The notes under the pieces: generated by a model
Databases searched by the model: none
What the model was told of the DNA's origin: nothing
Seen by the model: only the letters and a program-made list of their open reading frames with translations
Position numbers and translations under genes: made by a program
DNA from: Capitella teleta
Taxonomy: Eukaryota; Annelida; Polychaeta; Capitellidae
Length of the DNA: 64,000 bases
Assembly (NCBI GenBank): GCA_000328365.1
Contig: KB311078.1
Span: forward strand, 2,774-66,773
Direction: 5' to 3'
Part shown: positions 21,573-36,149 of the stretch, in pieces
How positions within the stretch are numbered: the first letter of the stretch is position 1
Layout: the number at the start of each line of letters is the position of its first letter

Positions 21573-21950
21573 CTAGAAGTTGTAATTAGATGGAAATGTT
21601 ATATTAAAACAGTAAGCAGCGAGATAAATAGATAACCCCTTCAGGCTTAATTCAGATCGAGGTAACGTTTGAAAAGTTATTCTTTGCCGAAAGTTTGCAA
21701 GCATCAATATTGTTTTCTTGAGTGAGAAATTCCGCACATCATATTTTTGCTTGATCACAGTAGATGCGTTCTTGTTTAACAAGCATTTGTGTGCATTTGA
21801 ACTGGATATGATGAAGAGGAGCTGTTCAATTGCCGCGTCAAGCATGTTTTCAGCTGCACCCTCCAGACTGGCATATATGTAAGCGTGCTCAGCTTCTTGA
21901 GCTTCAGTAGCTCTCTCTTTCAGGGTTTCAAGAGTCTCCAGGAGGTTTAA
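21573..21950 (-). CDS. Unrecognised coding-like fragment
   Basis: The minus strand stays open from about 21950 to a stop at 21573. The first part is helical and acidic (ERATEAQEAEHAYIYASLEG), followed by ENMLDAAIEQLLFII. It could be an exon or the remnant of a mobile-element protein. The A-rich tract immediately upstream on that strand (21955–22027) and the LINE piece beyond favour repeat-derived DNA. Function unknown. Confidence 0.25.
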   Translation of the reverse strand, partial: LNLLETLETLKERATEAQEAEHAYIYASLEGAAENMLDAAIEQLLFIISSSNAHKCLLNKNASTVIKQKYDVRNFSLKKTILMLANFRQRITFQTLPRSELSLKGLSIYLAAYCFNITFPSNYNF

Positions 21951-22074
21951 TTTTTTTCTATTTTTATTTATTTTTTATTTTTTATTTTTTTTTAATTTTT
22001 TAAATTTTTTTTTTTTTTTTTTTTTTTGCTTACACTAATTTCACAATCTGGAAAAAAAAAAACGGCCTACTCTG

Positions 22075-22440
22075 TGAAAGGAAGAGGTACACGGATACAG
22101 ATCGCAAACATCCTGATCATCATCGACCAAACACCGGGAATGCAGTCTGCTCTTATCGACTACCGCAAAGCTTTCGACGGTGTCAACCATTTTGTGGAGA
22201 GATATTGACAACCTGAGCTTTCTAAAGCATTTTATCCAACTACTTGCGCGCCTCTATCAGGATCAGGTGATCAGAGAAAGAACAAGCAACGGATCATAAT
22301 TATTTACTAATGGGCGTGGTGTTTGACAAGGTTGTATTTCATCTCCATCTCTATTCAACGTGTACACGAAGGACATCATGAGAGGAGCAAGTGAAACGCT
22401 TGAGGCCGAATAAATTACCTTATCTTATCTTATCGTATGC
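22075..22440 (+). mobile_element. LINE relic, reverse-transcriptase fragment
   Basis: The plus strand, with frame breaks, reads as the finger/palm region of a non-LTR reverse transcriptase: 'QSALIDYRKAFDGVNH', then 'LARLYQDQ', then a 'GCISSPSLFNVYTKDIM'-like stretch corresponding to the conserved RQGC-xLSPxLFNxYxExIM block. The style is that of RTE/L1-like LINEs. It ends in a TATCT-type short repeat (about 22418–22437), as many LINE 3' ends do. The catalytic F/YADD block is missing. Confidence 0.7.
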
Positions 22441-22550
22441 CATAAGACACGACAATTTAGAAGGAGAAAACAACAATAATGCAACGCAGAGTTGAAGGTG
22501 CATGAAGAAGAGCAGACGGAGAAGGCATTCAGAGTGTCTGGGTCCAGCTA

Positions 22551-23025
22551 GTTCCACAAGATGTAAGCGGGGATCATCCTGAATCTTCGGTTACATAACC
22601 GTTTCATTGGCTCCCTGGGTGAAATATATAAATGGTCAGTGTTCAGAATCATTATAACGATTCTTGCATCAATGAGTGAGGAAAGTAATGACTTTTCCCA
22701 TATATGTATATATGGGCCATGCAGGTTGTAGATTGAAATCGCGAGAAATGAAAACCCGCCCAATAAAGTCAGCAATTCTTTGTTTATCGCCTCATTAAAT
22801 ATGTAAAACAGTAGATATCGCGGTAAAGAAGTTGAAACAAGCTTTGTTACAGGTGAAATTAATCGTAATATTGATTTATCCTTCTGAAACAAGAATTATA
22901 ACGTTCAGTCTTCTAGATCTGGAGCACTGGCCAGAATCCCGTTTCGCCCAGGGAGCCAATCAGACCAAGCCGCATCCAAGCTTCAGGCTTGGATCCAGCC
23001 AGATTTGCCTGCACCGGGCCTAGCT
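22551..23025. mobile_element. MITE family 2, copy 1 (long imperfect terminal inverted repeats)
   Basis: The left arm includes CATTGGCTCCCTGGGTGAAA at 22605 and ends near 'aaatggtcagtg'. The right arm is its inverse, 'cactggcc … tttcgcccagggagccaat', ending at 22960. The internal part aligns with the copy at 35694–36145 ('attcttgcatcaatgagtgag', 'taaatatgtaaaacaGTAGATATCGCG'). No protein is encoded. Outer boundaries are approximate. Copy 1 is more diverged between its arms than copy 2. Confidence 0.7.
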
Positions 23026-23250
23026 ATCACCTGGCGGAAACCCGTGAGCACTACCGGAAAATTCGTGATGGGCAAAGCAGCTCGATTCGAGCCACCTGAT
23101 TGCAAGAAAGGAGGTAGAGAACCATTTGTTTTGGAGATGCTCGGGTTGTATGTCGGCCTATGTGAAGATCATGATGAGCAACTTCCTTTGTTTAATGCTA
23201 CTCACGATCGGAAGTCCTTTGGGCCAAATTTCTACAAACCCTTCTGGCTG

Positions 23251-23292
23251 AAAAAAAAAAAAAAAAAAAAAAAACAACAACAACAACAACCA
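23251..23292. repeat. Poly-A followed by (CAA)n
   Basis: About 24 A, then five to six CAA units. Possibly a retroposon tail; the sequence to its left (about 23005–23250) is open but has no family resemblance I recognise. Confidence 0.8.
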
Positions 23293-23299
23293 CCGTATG

Positions 23300-26110
23300 C
23301 AATGCTGGACTCCTCAGGAGGCATCGTGACATTCATTAAAATTGTTCAACGCAGGTGCTCATTCCTTGTTCATTGTCATTCCACCCCCCCCCCCTCATAC
23401 TGTGTGGCGATGTCATGACACAGATGTCAGGTGTTCCCTGCACTGTCATCACCACTTCAGGTACATGCATGTAAGTGTTTCCTGTTGCCCTTGATATCAT
23501 ATAGATTGCTTCGATATCCATCTCCCTAAAAACAGCTTTGGCGATTGCTTACTATTGCAAATTTTAACGGTCGTCGACTTAGTATCCAAAGATGTGTGGC
23601 CAATGTGGCCACTTGCTCCTGCAAATTTCACCCTTGTAAGGCATTACTTAAAGGCAGCATACAATACCAAAAGAGATGGAGGAAGCTGTGGCCAATGTGC
23701 TAGTCTCAGCATAAGGACCAAATAATACCGAGACATTGAGAAAAATAGAATGTGAAGTTGAAGGATATCGCAAAACTAGTCCTGTGTGATGCAGTATTCC
23801 AAGAAAACGTATATGTACCTGCAGATCATACCTGGAAAGAAACTTTGAGGAGAATCAACAGTGCATGTATCGAAATTTTATAGTCTCTGCATATTAAGGG
23901 CAATAGGTCATAAGTCTTTGGAATCGTTTTATTTTATATTTTAATCGAAACATTGTACGTCATCTGATAACCCCATAAATCCCATTACACCCACTCGATA
24001 TGCATTGAATTTGCACTCATCTACATGCATAGGTGCACGACCCTTACTTGCACTACAAGTATATTGCATATGGGCTGAAACTGAGTCAATTTTTATCTAA
24101 GACGTCTGGCCACTTTGGTTTAGACAAAATAATGTATTTTTTCGAGAGTTTTGTGTTTGCTTGTTGAGCAAACCATGACGTGACGAAGATCATAAAAGAG
24201 TACAGGTTCTGCGTCTGCGAAGGTGTGATCATTGATCTGTGCTTGTGTTCAATTTTGCACTTCATACAAGTTCGTTCACAATTTGACACAATGGAAGTGC
24301 AGAATTATGCATGTCCATTGTGTAGGCCCCTTATGAGGTCAATCGGGACAACTTCTTTGTTTCTTCTGTCTCCATTTGGAAAAAAAGTTACCCAGGTTTG
24401 CATGTTGTCATTCTCGGTCTATGTATTGGTAATGTTATTCGATTATAAAAGGCAATTTATTTTATGCTACGTTCAAAAACTACTACATGTATTTCCTAAT
24501 GTACTTTGATTCACTAATTACGTCAATAGAAGCATTAACTAATCAGAGACCCGATTGTAACTAGATACATAAGGACTAAAGTTCGTGCGTATAGTGAAAC
24601 CCCAATGCTTTGAATATTCTACTCCAATTTTATTGTTATTAATAATCATATAATATTACTGCTATTTCAACGGCGTTAATTATTCTGAAACCCAATTTTC
24701 TCAATAATTCGGCAGTTCGTGACCAATGAATCAATGCGCTATAATTACATAATCGATATCATAGTATACAGGCATGGACATGACGCCGATTCTGTTTCCA
24801 TTCAATATATATTGAGGTGAGATTACTTAATTGTAGTCAGCAATATGCACGGTATGCGACCGGGAGGTTTTAAGCATGTGTAATTCGATACACGTGGATC
24901 GATGTTCCTGGTAGAAATAGAATGACGTCAAACGTTGAAGCATTTCTGGGATATTTGCATCGACTTAAAATCTCGATATCGTCGCGCATGCATGGGGACA
25001 GACGCACTCTTCGATCTTGGCCTAAACTATGTAATTGGTAGTTTGAATTGTCTATGCAAAAGAGTACTCACGAAGACCCATTTCCGTAAAATCAAATGGC
25101 GTGTATCGGATTAACAGCGGTGTAACACGTTGTTCCTTTTGGGGACTTACTGTCTGAGCACTCAGCGGGAAAATGTAGATTAAGTTATAAGATTAAAAGA
25201 TCATCCAAAATGTCCATGTACTACCGACGAAAATCCACTCAATGAAAACCCATTCCTCACGAGGAAACACCGTTAACCTTCGGAATATTACATTGTGTCA
25301 TTTCGAATCGGGTCATTGTGCGCGAGGATAGATATTCTCAAGTTGAGATGCCAATAGAAGAGTATATTGATCAATAACTTAAGTGATTGGTTAAAAAACC
25401 CTTGAATCATGGCCTCTGCAAGTACAGGCATGTTCGTCTGATCTTGCGGCTGAAACCCAATAATCATCGTGGAACTACAAGTGTCCTGTTGAGACACATT
25501 GCCTCAGAAGCACACCCTCCGTGTCAATCGTATCACCACACTGTCTGGTTTCTAAATTTGGGAGATCAATATTAGAAGCAAGATATTCACAACACACGAG
25601 CAAAGGGTTTTCATGTCCAGGGTTCTAAATATCCACGCGACAGATTGTACAAATTTGCTTTGGGTCGGATTTCGCTAGTTGACAATCAGACAATTGATGA
25701 CAAGAGCATTTCTTTGAAATATGTTCTGTCTGAACATCGAGGTGTGCCTCCTTGAGAACGTGTCCAATTTCGGTTTTGTTAGCAACAGGGTATCTGGTAT
25801 CGCTAATTAAGAATACTCTTTACGCGTTGAGTTTAATTTATGGATCATTGAAGAATCACAGATGTCACGGGATTCTTGTACTTGTGGATAACCGAAATAT
25901 TTGTATGTAAATCGAGTGTTTATACGTGGAAGCTGAAGGCTTATACGGTGCATGTATCATTTATTGGCTGTAACCATGCATCGCTCGACAAGATGAGTAA
26001 TTATATCGAGACTTCAGTGGCATAAAAACACTGGTGTTTTAAGTGATCACAGAAATACTTCTCTCGTCCGCCTATATAAGCAATTCGACGTGATGTGTTC
26101 ATGAAATCAG

Positions 26111-26142
<32 letters not shown>

Positions 26143-27590
26143 CGGAGAGAAAATGCGATCCAATCAATCGATTTATTTCGTTGTAAGAAAGAAACCCTCA
26201 AATAATTAATCAGATTTATCCAAATAGGCGAAATTGTTAGACCGTGTCAGCCCTCTCGAGTCTCGACGCACCAAAAAGATTGATTTAATAAATATTTTAG
26301 CGAGAAACCCCAATTGTTTTAGAATGGATTATTAGAAAATTTGGGCACCCGCAGAAAAGAAAAGAAAAACCCTGTTTACCGGTTGTCAAAATTCAATCAT
26401 TTTGATTTTGGATGGCAGAAAGTAAAATAAATAAAAAGTTGAACAACCTCATGGAAGTCATAATAATCAATTACCAAGGTTAATCACCAACGAGATCAGA
26501 TGAACACAAGCAAACAGAAAAAAAAGTCAATAAAACCACGAATAACAGATCCCAATGCAACGAAAACAGGATGAAAAGTTAATATTATAATATTTGTAAG
26601 AAATCAACAAGCAATCAACAAGGTAATGTACGAAAACACAATATATTGATCAATGATATGAGAATAGTACACGGGATTTAAGAAAGTATTTCCGTAAATA
26701 CACGACAATCGAGAGATATGTTGTAGAGTTTGTGTATTTTGCTCTGGGTGGAAGGCAAACAACACAATCATAAAATCGGAATGAGAAGGGCGAGAGAATG
26801 ACGTAATCAGGTCGAGTTAACAAAGTGGAAGCACTCAATGCAAACGAAAACGGTGGCGCTGTTTACTTTAATAAAAAGGATTTCTGGGAATGACGTCATT
26901 TGTGTGATCGATAGGTGCCTGCTCATTGGAATGGAACAACGATTGAGGGCTTCATAATGTTCATTGCGAAACGACGAAGAGGGTTTGTTGGGAGGGGGGG
27001 GGGTGGGTACCCTGCAAAGGGAAGCGGAATCGAAGGCGATCGATATTAAATGTAGCGATAACCTAAAAGGAAATGGGCTCGTAAAGATTCTCAAGGGATC
27101 TCATGCCGATCGTTACCCTTAACCTTCAAGAATATCTCAGAGTGCCGAATAAGTTTGTCCGGATTCAAGGTTACATATTGACCTGTAGCGTGTCGATCGA
27201 GATCAAACTCTAAAACCTTGCATTTGCGCGTTACACGGCCCCCTGTGGGGATGGAGGGGAGAATACTGAATATACAATGTATAATACAAGTTCAAATGTA
27301 TAGCAAATGAAATTATGAATAGATTGCAATGTGGATCACAGCGTCAAGGGGACGGCGTCAGCAGGTCAATCACCTATTAGTGATTTGTGCATACAGCAGC
27401 GATAAAAAACGGTGCTCACGATGGACGGTTAATACTATAATTAAATTATCACAGTGAGTTGCTTTGAGCAAGCAGTGGACCCTGGACGGCGCGCGGGGGG
27501 CTGGATGATGCAGACAGCAGCCGTTTCAGAGCAGCCACGCCATAAATATGAGATACATGTATGCAAACATAAACAACAACAACAACATGA
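23300..27590. other. Gene-poor AT-rich intergenic region downstream of FoxJ1
   Basis: No exons or RNA genes supported. It contains a C-run at about 23383–23393, a 31-nt poly-A at 26111–26141 and a G-run with GGGGTGGG around 26993–27007. A CpG-containing, G-rich stretch precedes the FoxJ1 stop. Open frames here are short and lack coding character. Confidence 0.5.
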
Positions 27591-27592
27591 CC

Positions 27593-30134
<2,542 letters not shown>

Positions 30135-31048
30135 CGCGATGTTGGGGCGCAGGTGAATCATGTCAATTTCTAAAGCGGTTCGCGTTCAATCTTGTCAGCA
30201 AACGTATGGCGCCAAATACAAGCTGGAAACTCCAAATCCTAAATCTGAATTTTTGGTCAAACAAACAAAAACACCATTATAGTGTATATCCAGAATGCGA
30301 TGCAGCTGGTGTTCGGATCTGACAGGCGCTTATTTTCATCCCTTTTCCCTCCAACAGCTGATGGCCAGTGAATGGGATCGATTCAAACCGGTGAACGCAT
30401 AAGAATATGTCTACCTTAGCAACAGCATAAACAGCTCCAAATAGAGTCCTATTCCAGAGCACGGCTTCCGCCGTTGCCAAGTAAGCAAAGCGGCACAACG
30501 ATTGACTCAGTGCGAATGTCAGCATTCACCTCATTGGCTGGGAAAGAGAAACAAGACCAGTGATTGGCTGATTGATAGTGCATGACCTCTGCATCGATTG
30601 ATCTCCACGTGGGGATGTTGATAAACGAAAGTGAATCAATGGAACAATCAACGAATCGGGGTAATTCTCTGAAAGGCTAAAAATTAGGATGAAGAATGGG
30701 ATCCGTGCTTGCACCCGGAAAGGCGCACGCACATGTTAATGGGCGGACAAAAATTTACATAATCAATCAAAAGGTGTTGACAGTTTTATCTTGCAGCTGA
30801 TTCTTAGCCAAATGTCTCAAACGTTTGCACTGAATAGGTTGTCCCGTTCACTAAGAAATTAATAAACGGTTAAAGCGTAGAGTACAAGTGTTAGGGTTCT
30901 CGGTCTCTCCCGTTCTTCCGTTAGGAGTTGCGTAGGCCCAATATTATGTAGGCCTACTTACTTGTCGGGTATCCGTTGCTGAATTACTGTCCGATAAGTA
31001 TTGAAACAACGCTGATAATCAATTCCTCAGGAAGTGTCTTCAATTCTT
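30135..31048 (-). promoter_or_regulatory. FoxJ1 5' UTR and upstream region
   Basis: About 0.9 kb upstream of the FoxJ1 start with no other exon seen. It contains half-X-box-like motifs (for example 'CCGTTGCCAAG' near 30472 and 'TTAGCAACAG' near 30418), several forkhead-type cores and moderate CpG content. Assigned as regulatory by position only. Confidence 0.4.
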
Positions 31049-31062
31049 GTTGTCATGGTTAC
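31049..31062 (-). promoter_or_regulatory. Near-consensus RFX X-box upstream of FoxJ1
   Basis: The minus strand reads GTAACCATGACAAC, which matches GTNRCC-N2-RGYAAC at 11 of 12 defined positions. RFX factors bind X-boxes in promoters of ciliary genes, and FOXJ1 and RFX genes are known to cooperate. It lies 915 bp upstream of the FoxJ1 ATG on the same strand. Confidence 0.5.
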
Positions 31063-31429
31063 CGCATGCTTCCAACGCGTTCAATTATAATGTGACCAGC
31101 GAGTGTAAAGGATAGGTGTTCCTATGGATTCCAACCATTTTGACGGAGATGGCTACATGTATATTCATAATTGACCCAGCATGACTCAGCAGACTAATTT
31201 TAGTAATTAATCCAGGGGCGGCATTAAAAACGATTCTCAAGCTCAGGCGCAAGACTTAAGTCTGAAATTTTATTCCTAATACGTCTCTTAGTGTAACTTC
31301 CATCTTAGTATTGGTTCTCATCTTTTTGTCTTGATCTCAATTCTTAGAATCGATGTTCAACCCTGAGAATGTATGCAGGTCTTAACTCTAATGCCCAAAT
31401 TCTCGATTGTAACCATCTACTGCGTTGTT

Positions 31430-31690
31430 GCGTACTTTTTGACAATTGTGACATAAATGTGTAACAATTGCCATAGCCAAGCATGGTGAAACTAGCATCC
31501 TATATAAAGCATATAGAATGCTAAGTGAAACCAAATAATTTGTATCGTGCTAAGTACCCAACTGTAAAGCGATCTCGACCGTCAACGATTATTGATTTTG
31601 ACAAAATTGCTGAAGGTGATCGAAGAACTCTATTATTACATGAATCAGTTATTCTTGATGAATTGTACCAAAGGAATAACCGATAAACAT
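31430..31690 (-). mobile_element. LINE 3'-end relic (same family as 52310–54680)
   Basis: Shares diverged but clear nucleotide similarity with 52311–52520: 'gacaattgtgac … aattgccatagccaagcatggtgaa', then 'ttgtatcgtgc … gtaaagcgatctcgacc … tcaacgat … attttgacaaaattgctga'. Only the 3' part of the element is present and it carries no open frame of note. Confidence 0.6.
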
Positions 31691-32085
31691 ACACCATACT
31701 CACAAACGTCCATGCATACATTCTGTACAAATTGTATCAAATTGAGCAAAACATCAAACATCGCTGAAAAAGAAGAAGAAGATAATTGACCTACCCTGAG
31801 CCGGCAAATCATTATGTCTACAAAATAACGATCACCCTTTCGTCAATATTTACTATTTCGAGAAGTTACGAATATTTTGTGGCATCAAACCAAAACATTG
31901 ATTATAAATCATCGGTTATTAGTATTCATGTGAAATTAAGTATGATAAAATACGGATCTTAGAGTGAGTTGAAGGCGAGTGATTCCGACGATTTTGATGG
32001 AAAAGTACAGAGCGTTACGATGCATCGTGGTTACAAGATTATTTGGAGAAGGGAGCAAAATTAACGACACGTTAGTCTAGATAAG

Positions 32086-32218
32086 AGACTGCTTTAACCA
32101 TAAATGATAATTGAGTTGGGGTACGAAGCGTGGTTTAAGAGAAAAGAACACTTCTTAATATTTTACGCAATAATGAAAAATCCCCTTATACAGCGAAAGA
32201 CTTATGAATCACCCTGTA
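32086..32218. mobile_element. Single arm of the long-TIR MITE found at 34761–35288
   Basis: Matches the right arm of the complete element: 'ataaatgataattgagttgggg … gcgtggttt … gaaaaatcccc … gaatcaccctgta'. The opposite arm was not found nearby, so this is a truncated copy. It is about 75–80% similar by eye. Confidence 0.65.
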
Positions 32219-32229
32219 TATAATTATGT

Positions 32230-33480
32230 AATGAGCATGTACACATCGGACCTTCAGTATAATCCGTGGAGATTGAGGGATCATTTTATTGAGGCGCAAA
32301 AGTTATCTTTAATCAATTTGTAATCCAGTCTAGAGTCACTCTAGAGTCTAGACCTAGTCATACCATGGCGGATGATTGACTAGTAGAGTGTTACATTTAC
32401 TTAAAAGGCAAAAGAAACGCATGAATAAATGATTGCAATTATTCTGGGGTAGCTCTAATCTGCAGACCATGAAATGTTGCGAACAACAACAACAAGAGGC
32501 GCCCTGAACGCAGATTAGAGATAGAGACCCATATCTCTGGCCTTGAAATCCGGCTGTTTCAGCAATTAGATAATGTACGGCCTAACTCTGATCTGGTTAC
32601 CGGAGACTTCTCGAAAAACAACGATGCCCTCACACTGTCTTGGCCGGCTTACTCACTCGTTTTATCTTCAATCGAGCATTTTTGGGATCAACATAAGACA
32701 GTCATCTTCCACCGCCTCCCCACTCCCCGGAATTGCAGCAGCTCGTGAATAATGAGGAAACATCCCCCAAGCCAGAACCCGAAAGCTCTGCAACAGCATG
32801 CGCCAAAGATGCGCGGAATTCTTAGAAGCGAGAGGTGGACACACCCATGTGTGAATTTCACGCTTGACCTCTTGTCCTTACATGAAGGAAACTAAACATC
32901 TAAAACCAATTTGTTTTTGCTAAAATTTGGGCAACATCTGTGCAAAGGAAACACCTTCGAAACTTAGTGTACATTGAGTCTGTACAACACATACAAAATT
33001 AACTGTGCTGTTATAAGTCAAACCCTGAAAACCCTGATCTTCGATTTCTTATTGCATCACTCCAGGGGTCATTCAGGGGTCACATGGTCACATTTTCTGA
33101 ATGGAATTCACTTCACGATATTCACACATGCACGCTCAATCACGTGAAAAGGTTATCTCGGAATGCCAAGAAAGAAGAAATGCAATGCGCAGAGGCGGCC
33201 TTTAACCGATATCCTTCGTCACACTCGATTGATTTCTCTATCTGGGTTTCCGTGTGGGGTGAAGGGTGTGAGTATAATCAACTGAATTATTGCACTTTTA
33301 TTGAGCGTTCTTCTCGGGAGCTCGTAATTCAGAGCTCAGTGAGTTCATATCTCGTCTGAAATGTCTTTTTATTATCGGTATTTTATGAATTGATTCTGAG
33401 AAGTCAAACTGTCATCGTGATCTGGATGAATTCGTCTTGATTTTGGTGAGTTGGAAATCTGAATCACTCTGATGGTCAAA
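32230..33480. other. Intergenic, no gene seen
   Basis: Moderately AT-rich with short, unrecognised open frames (for example 33084–33359 on the plus strand). Nothing here supports a gene or repeat call. Confidence 0.4.
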
Positions 33481-33559
33481 CTTTCGCTGGGATCAGATTT
33501 ATATTCGGAAACATTGCATGGAAAATAATTAAATATTTTATAACAATTTCACCCTCGTA

Positions 33560-33920
33560 TTGTGCATATAATTCTTTCTCAAAATAATACTCAATCATCT
33601 CGCCTGATCTGGGAAATACGATTAAGTCTCTGGTATTTGATGAGTACGCAGCACATGTATTGACTGACGACCCGCAAACCACACCAACGTATTTGAAATC
33701 GCTTGAAACAAACAAAAATGACTCATCTGAAGACGATGAACCTGAAAACATGGAGAAACTCACATGAAATTCGCACTGACTGGCATAACAGTCTATATAA
33801 TTATATGGAGAAGAGCTATTCAGAGGGCATCTGGTATAAGTCCTGGACAGAGGCTGCTCCAGAAAGGCCATCGGTTGTCGAAATGTGGTCATCTATGTGG
33901 CATACCAACCCATGATATAT
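33560..33920 (+). other. Unassigned coding-like fragment
   Basis: The plus strand contains an acidic stretch ('TNKNDSSEDDEPENMEKL') followed in another frame by 'RRAIQRASGISPGQRLLQKG'. It has the look of a decayed DNA-transposon or duplicated exon fragment. I cannot name a family, and the frame is broken. Confidence 0.2.
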
Positions 33921-34019
33921 TTCAGGTCAGGCGACTGACTACATTGTTACACGTTATAAAACATCCTAAAGTGATCGAGAAGCGGGAGAAGCCCACACCT
34001 GACTACGGTCAGGCCATAG

Positions 34020-34170
34020 GCGAGGGCCACGGGCGAGGGCCACGGGCGAGGGCCACGGGCGAGGGCCACGGGCGAGGGCCACGGGCGAGGGCCACGGGCG
34101 AGGGCCACGGGCGAGGGCCACGGGCGAGGGCCACGGGCGAGGGCCACGGGCGAGGGCGAGGGCCACAGGC
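34020..34170. repeat. 13-bp GC-rich minisatellite, about 11 copies
   Basis: Tandem copies of CGAGGGCCACGGG with almost no variation; the last unit is modified (gggcgagggcgagggccacagg). Because 13 is not a multiple of three and the unit contains no stop, several frames are open through it on both strands. The resulting Gly/Arg/Pro-rich frames are not evidence of a gene. Confidence 0.97.
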
Positions 34171-34760
34171 TTGCATAGGCTTTCGCATTTGAATATGATA
34201 ATTCTGTGTCATGATTCTCGTGCAGTCAGTCAGGACACTCTCAGCTTCATCGTCCAATTTACGAGTGTTTTGGGACCATTTCTACATGATTTTTCAGTTC
34301 AACTCGGAAATCTTAAACGGCGAAGCTTCCAGACGGTTGAATTGCATCATCTCCTTCATAATCATAAAGCGTCTTATAATTCCCGGGGGTCATAGCGCAT
34401 TATTCAATATCAGCGGTAATTATACTTGCGGTAGTACTCTGCAACGATATGGATTCTTTATAAATGGACTATTCCTATTGGCCAGTGCATGTCAACGCCC
34501 TCAGACTAACGGAAATTGCAAACAATGGGAAGTGGTACGGTAATTTAGCAGAGTTTGGGTAGCTCTACGGTAGACGACCTATCCTGCATTTTTATTGGTT
34601 TAGGTATTACCGTAGTGTGTGCTGAGAAAGTGCGTTGTGTTGGTGATATTAGACGTCTTTTTGCGGCTGACTTCGGAGTCAAGAGATCATGACACTGAAA
34701 TTTGTCATTGTCAGTTGTAATTCATCTGTAAATTCATAAATGACTATTCACATAATGATA

Positions 34761-35288
34761 TACAGGGAGTTTCAAAAGTATATTTACAAGTAATGGAAAT
34801 TTTTCCACCTTGCGTAATGTGTTACAAAAAGGCTCTTTTCTCTAAAACCGCAAAATGAACCCCAATATAATTATCCTTTATGGTTGCAGTAGTCTCTTAT
34901 CTTGAAAATTATGACTTATATTTTAGTTGTTGTTTTTCCTTCAAATAATTTGATAATTACGAAATTACGACACCGCGTTGTAAATCGCTTAATTTTTCAT
35001 TCGTAATCTTCGCAATCAGGTACATTCAACTCACCCGATGAGTGATGCTTATCTTACTTTATATCTTGTACTCTGAGACGGGATCGTTAATGCAGCACTT
35101 CTGGAAAAATTGATTTAAAATGTCCCGGTTAAAGGTCTAATTTATTTTATAATAGGCTACTGATACTATAAACGATAATTATATTGGGTTGCGTAGCACG
35201 GTTTTAGAGGAAAGGGCATTTTTGTAACAATTTACTCAAGGTTAAAAAATCCCCATTATTTGTAAATACACTTTTGAATCACCCTGTA
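34761..35288. mobile_element. MITE with ~130-bp terminal inverted repeats and TA target duplication
   Basis: The left end TACAGGGAGTTTCAAAAGTA and the right end (inverted) TACAGGGTGATTCAAAAGTG match with few differences. The inverse match continues inward to 'cccaatataattatc … tttat … cagtag' (34886–34892 on the left, 35157 on the right). TA dinucleotides flank both ends (34759–34760 and 35289–35290), as in Tc1/mariner-superfamily elements. There is no transposase frame, so it is a foldback-like non-autonomous element. Confidence 0.85.
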
Positions 35289-35693
35289 TAGCAACAGCAC
35301 AATACGAGCGGGAATTTGACTTGCCTGCTGTGTGGGGCAGTGAGCAACTGCATGGCTACGCTGCGTCGTGTCATAATGTCTTAACTTATGTTGCTATTTG
35401 GTGTTGTGAAATTTTAGCCCAGGGAGGAGGGGGGGGGGTGTCCCGCCATAGATTTTCCCACGTGCTTAACACCCACCAATATGTTTTATTTGTTTCTTTC
35501 TTTCTATGTCACATTGCATGTATATGCGGAATAAATATTATATGTAAAAGGAATGTGAGTAATATGACTCTATATCGGTTCTCTGTTTGATCAAGCGCAC
35601 TCGATCACCGCTCGGTCGGATCATCTCATCGAAATTCAATGCAAATCTCAAATCACGAAACAAGTATCTGAACTGAAAGTTGGCTAACAGTAA

Positions 35694-36145
35694 GTTCCAC
35701 AAAATGTAACTGATGATCATCCTGAATCCTCGGTTACATAACGGTCTCATTGGCTCCCTGAGGGAAATTTAAAAATGGCCAGTGCTCCGGATCTAGAGGA
35801 CTCCGTATGACGATTCTTGCATCATGAGTGAGAAATATAATGAATGTTCCCACTCTGTATGTATGGGGTCTGCAGGTTGCAGATTGAAATCGTCATAAAT
35901 TAAAAACCGCTCAAAACCGCTCAACATTTCGGCGTTTCTTCGTCTCATTAAATATGTAAAACAATAGATATCGCGTAAATAAGTTAAACCAACCTTTGTT
36001 AATGTTGGAATCAGTAGCAATATCAATTCTTCTGAAACAAGAACCAGAACCAGATCCGGAGCACTGGCCATTTTAAGGTTTCGCCCAGGAAGCCAATGGG
36101 ACCGAATCGTGTCCGAGAATTTGAGCTCGGATACCGCAGGGTTTA
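35694..36145. mobile_element. MITE family 2, copy 2
   Basis: The left arm 'CGGTCTCATTGGCTCCCTGA … AAATGGCCAGTGCTCCGGAT' begins near 35743. The right arm is its inverse, '…ATCCGGAGCACTGGCCATTTTAAGGTTTCGCCCAGG…CCAATG', ending at 36098. Weaker inverse similarity extends outward to about 75 bp. The interior aligns with 22630–22900. No protein is encoded. Confidence 0.75.
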
Positions 36146-36149
36146 GCTA

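Noticed and set aside
33947-34257. Gly/Arg/Pro-rich proteins on both strands
   Set aside because: By-products of the 13-bp minisatellite, which has no stop in the frames concerned.
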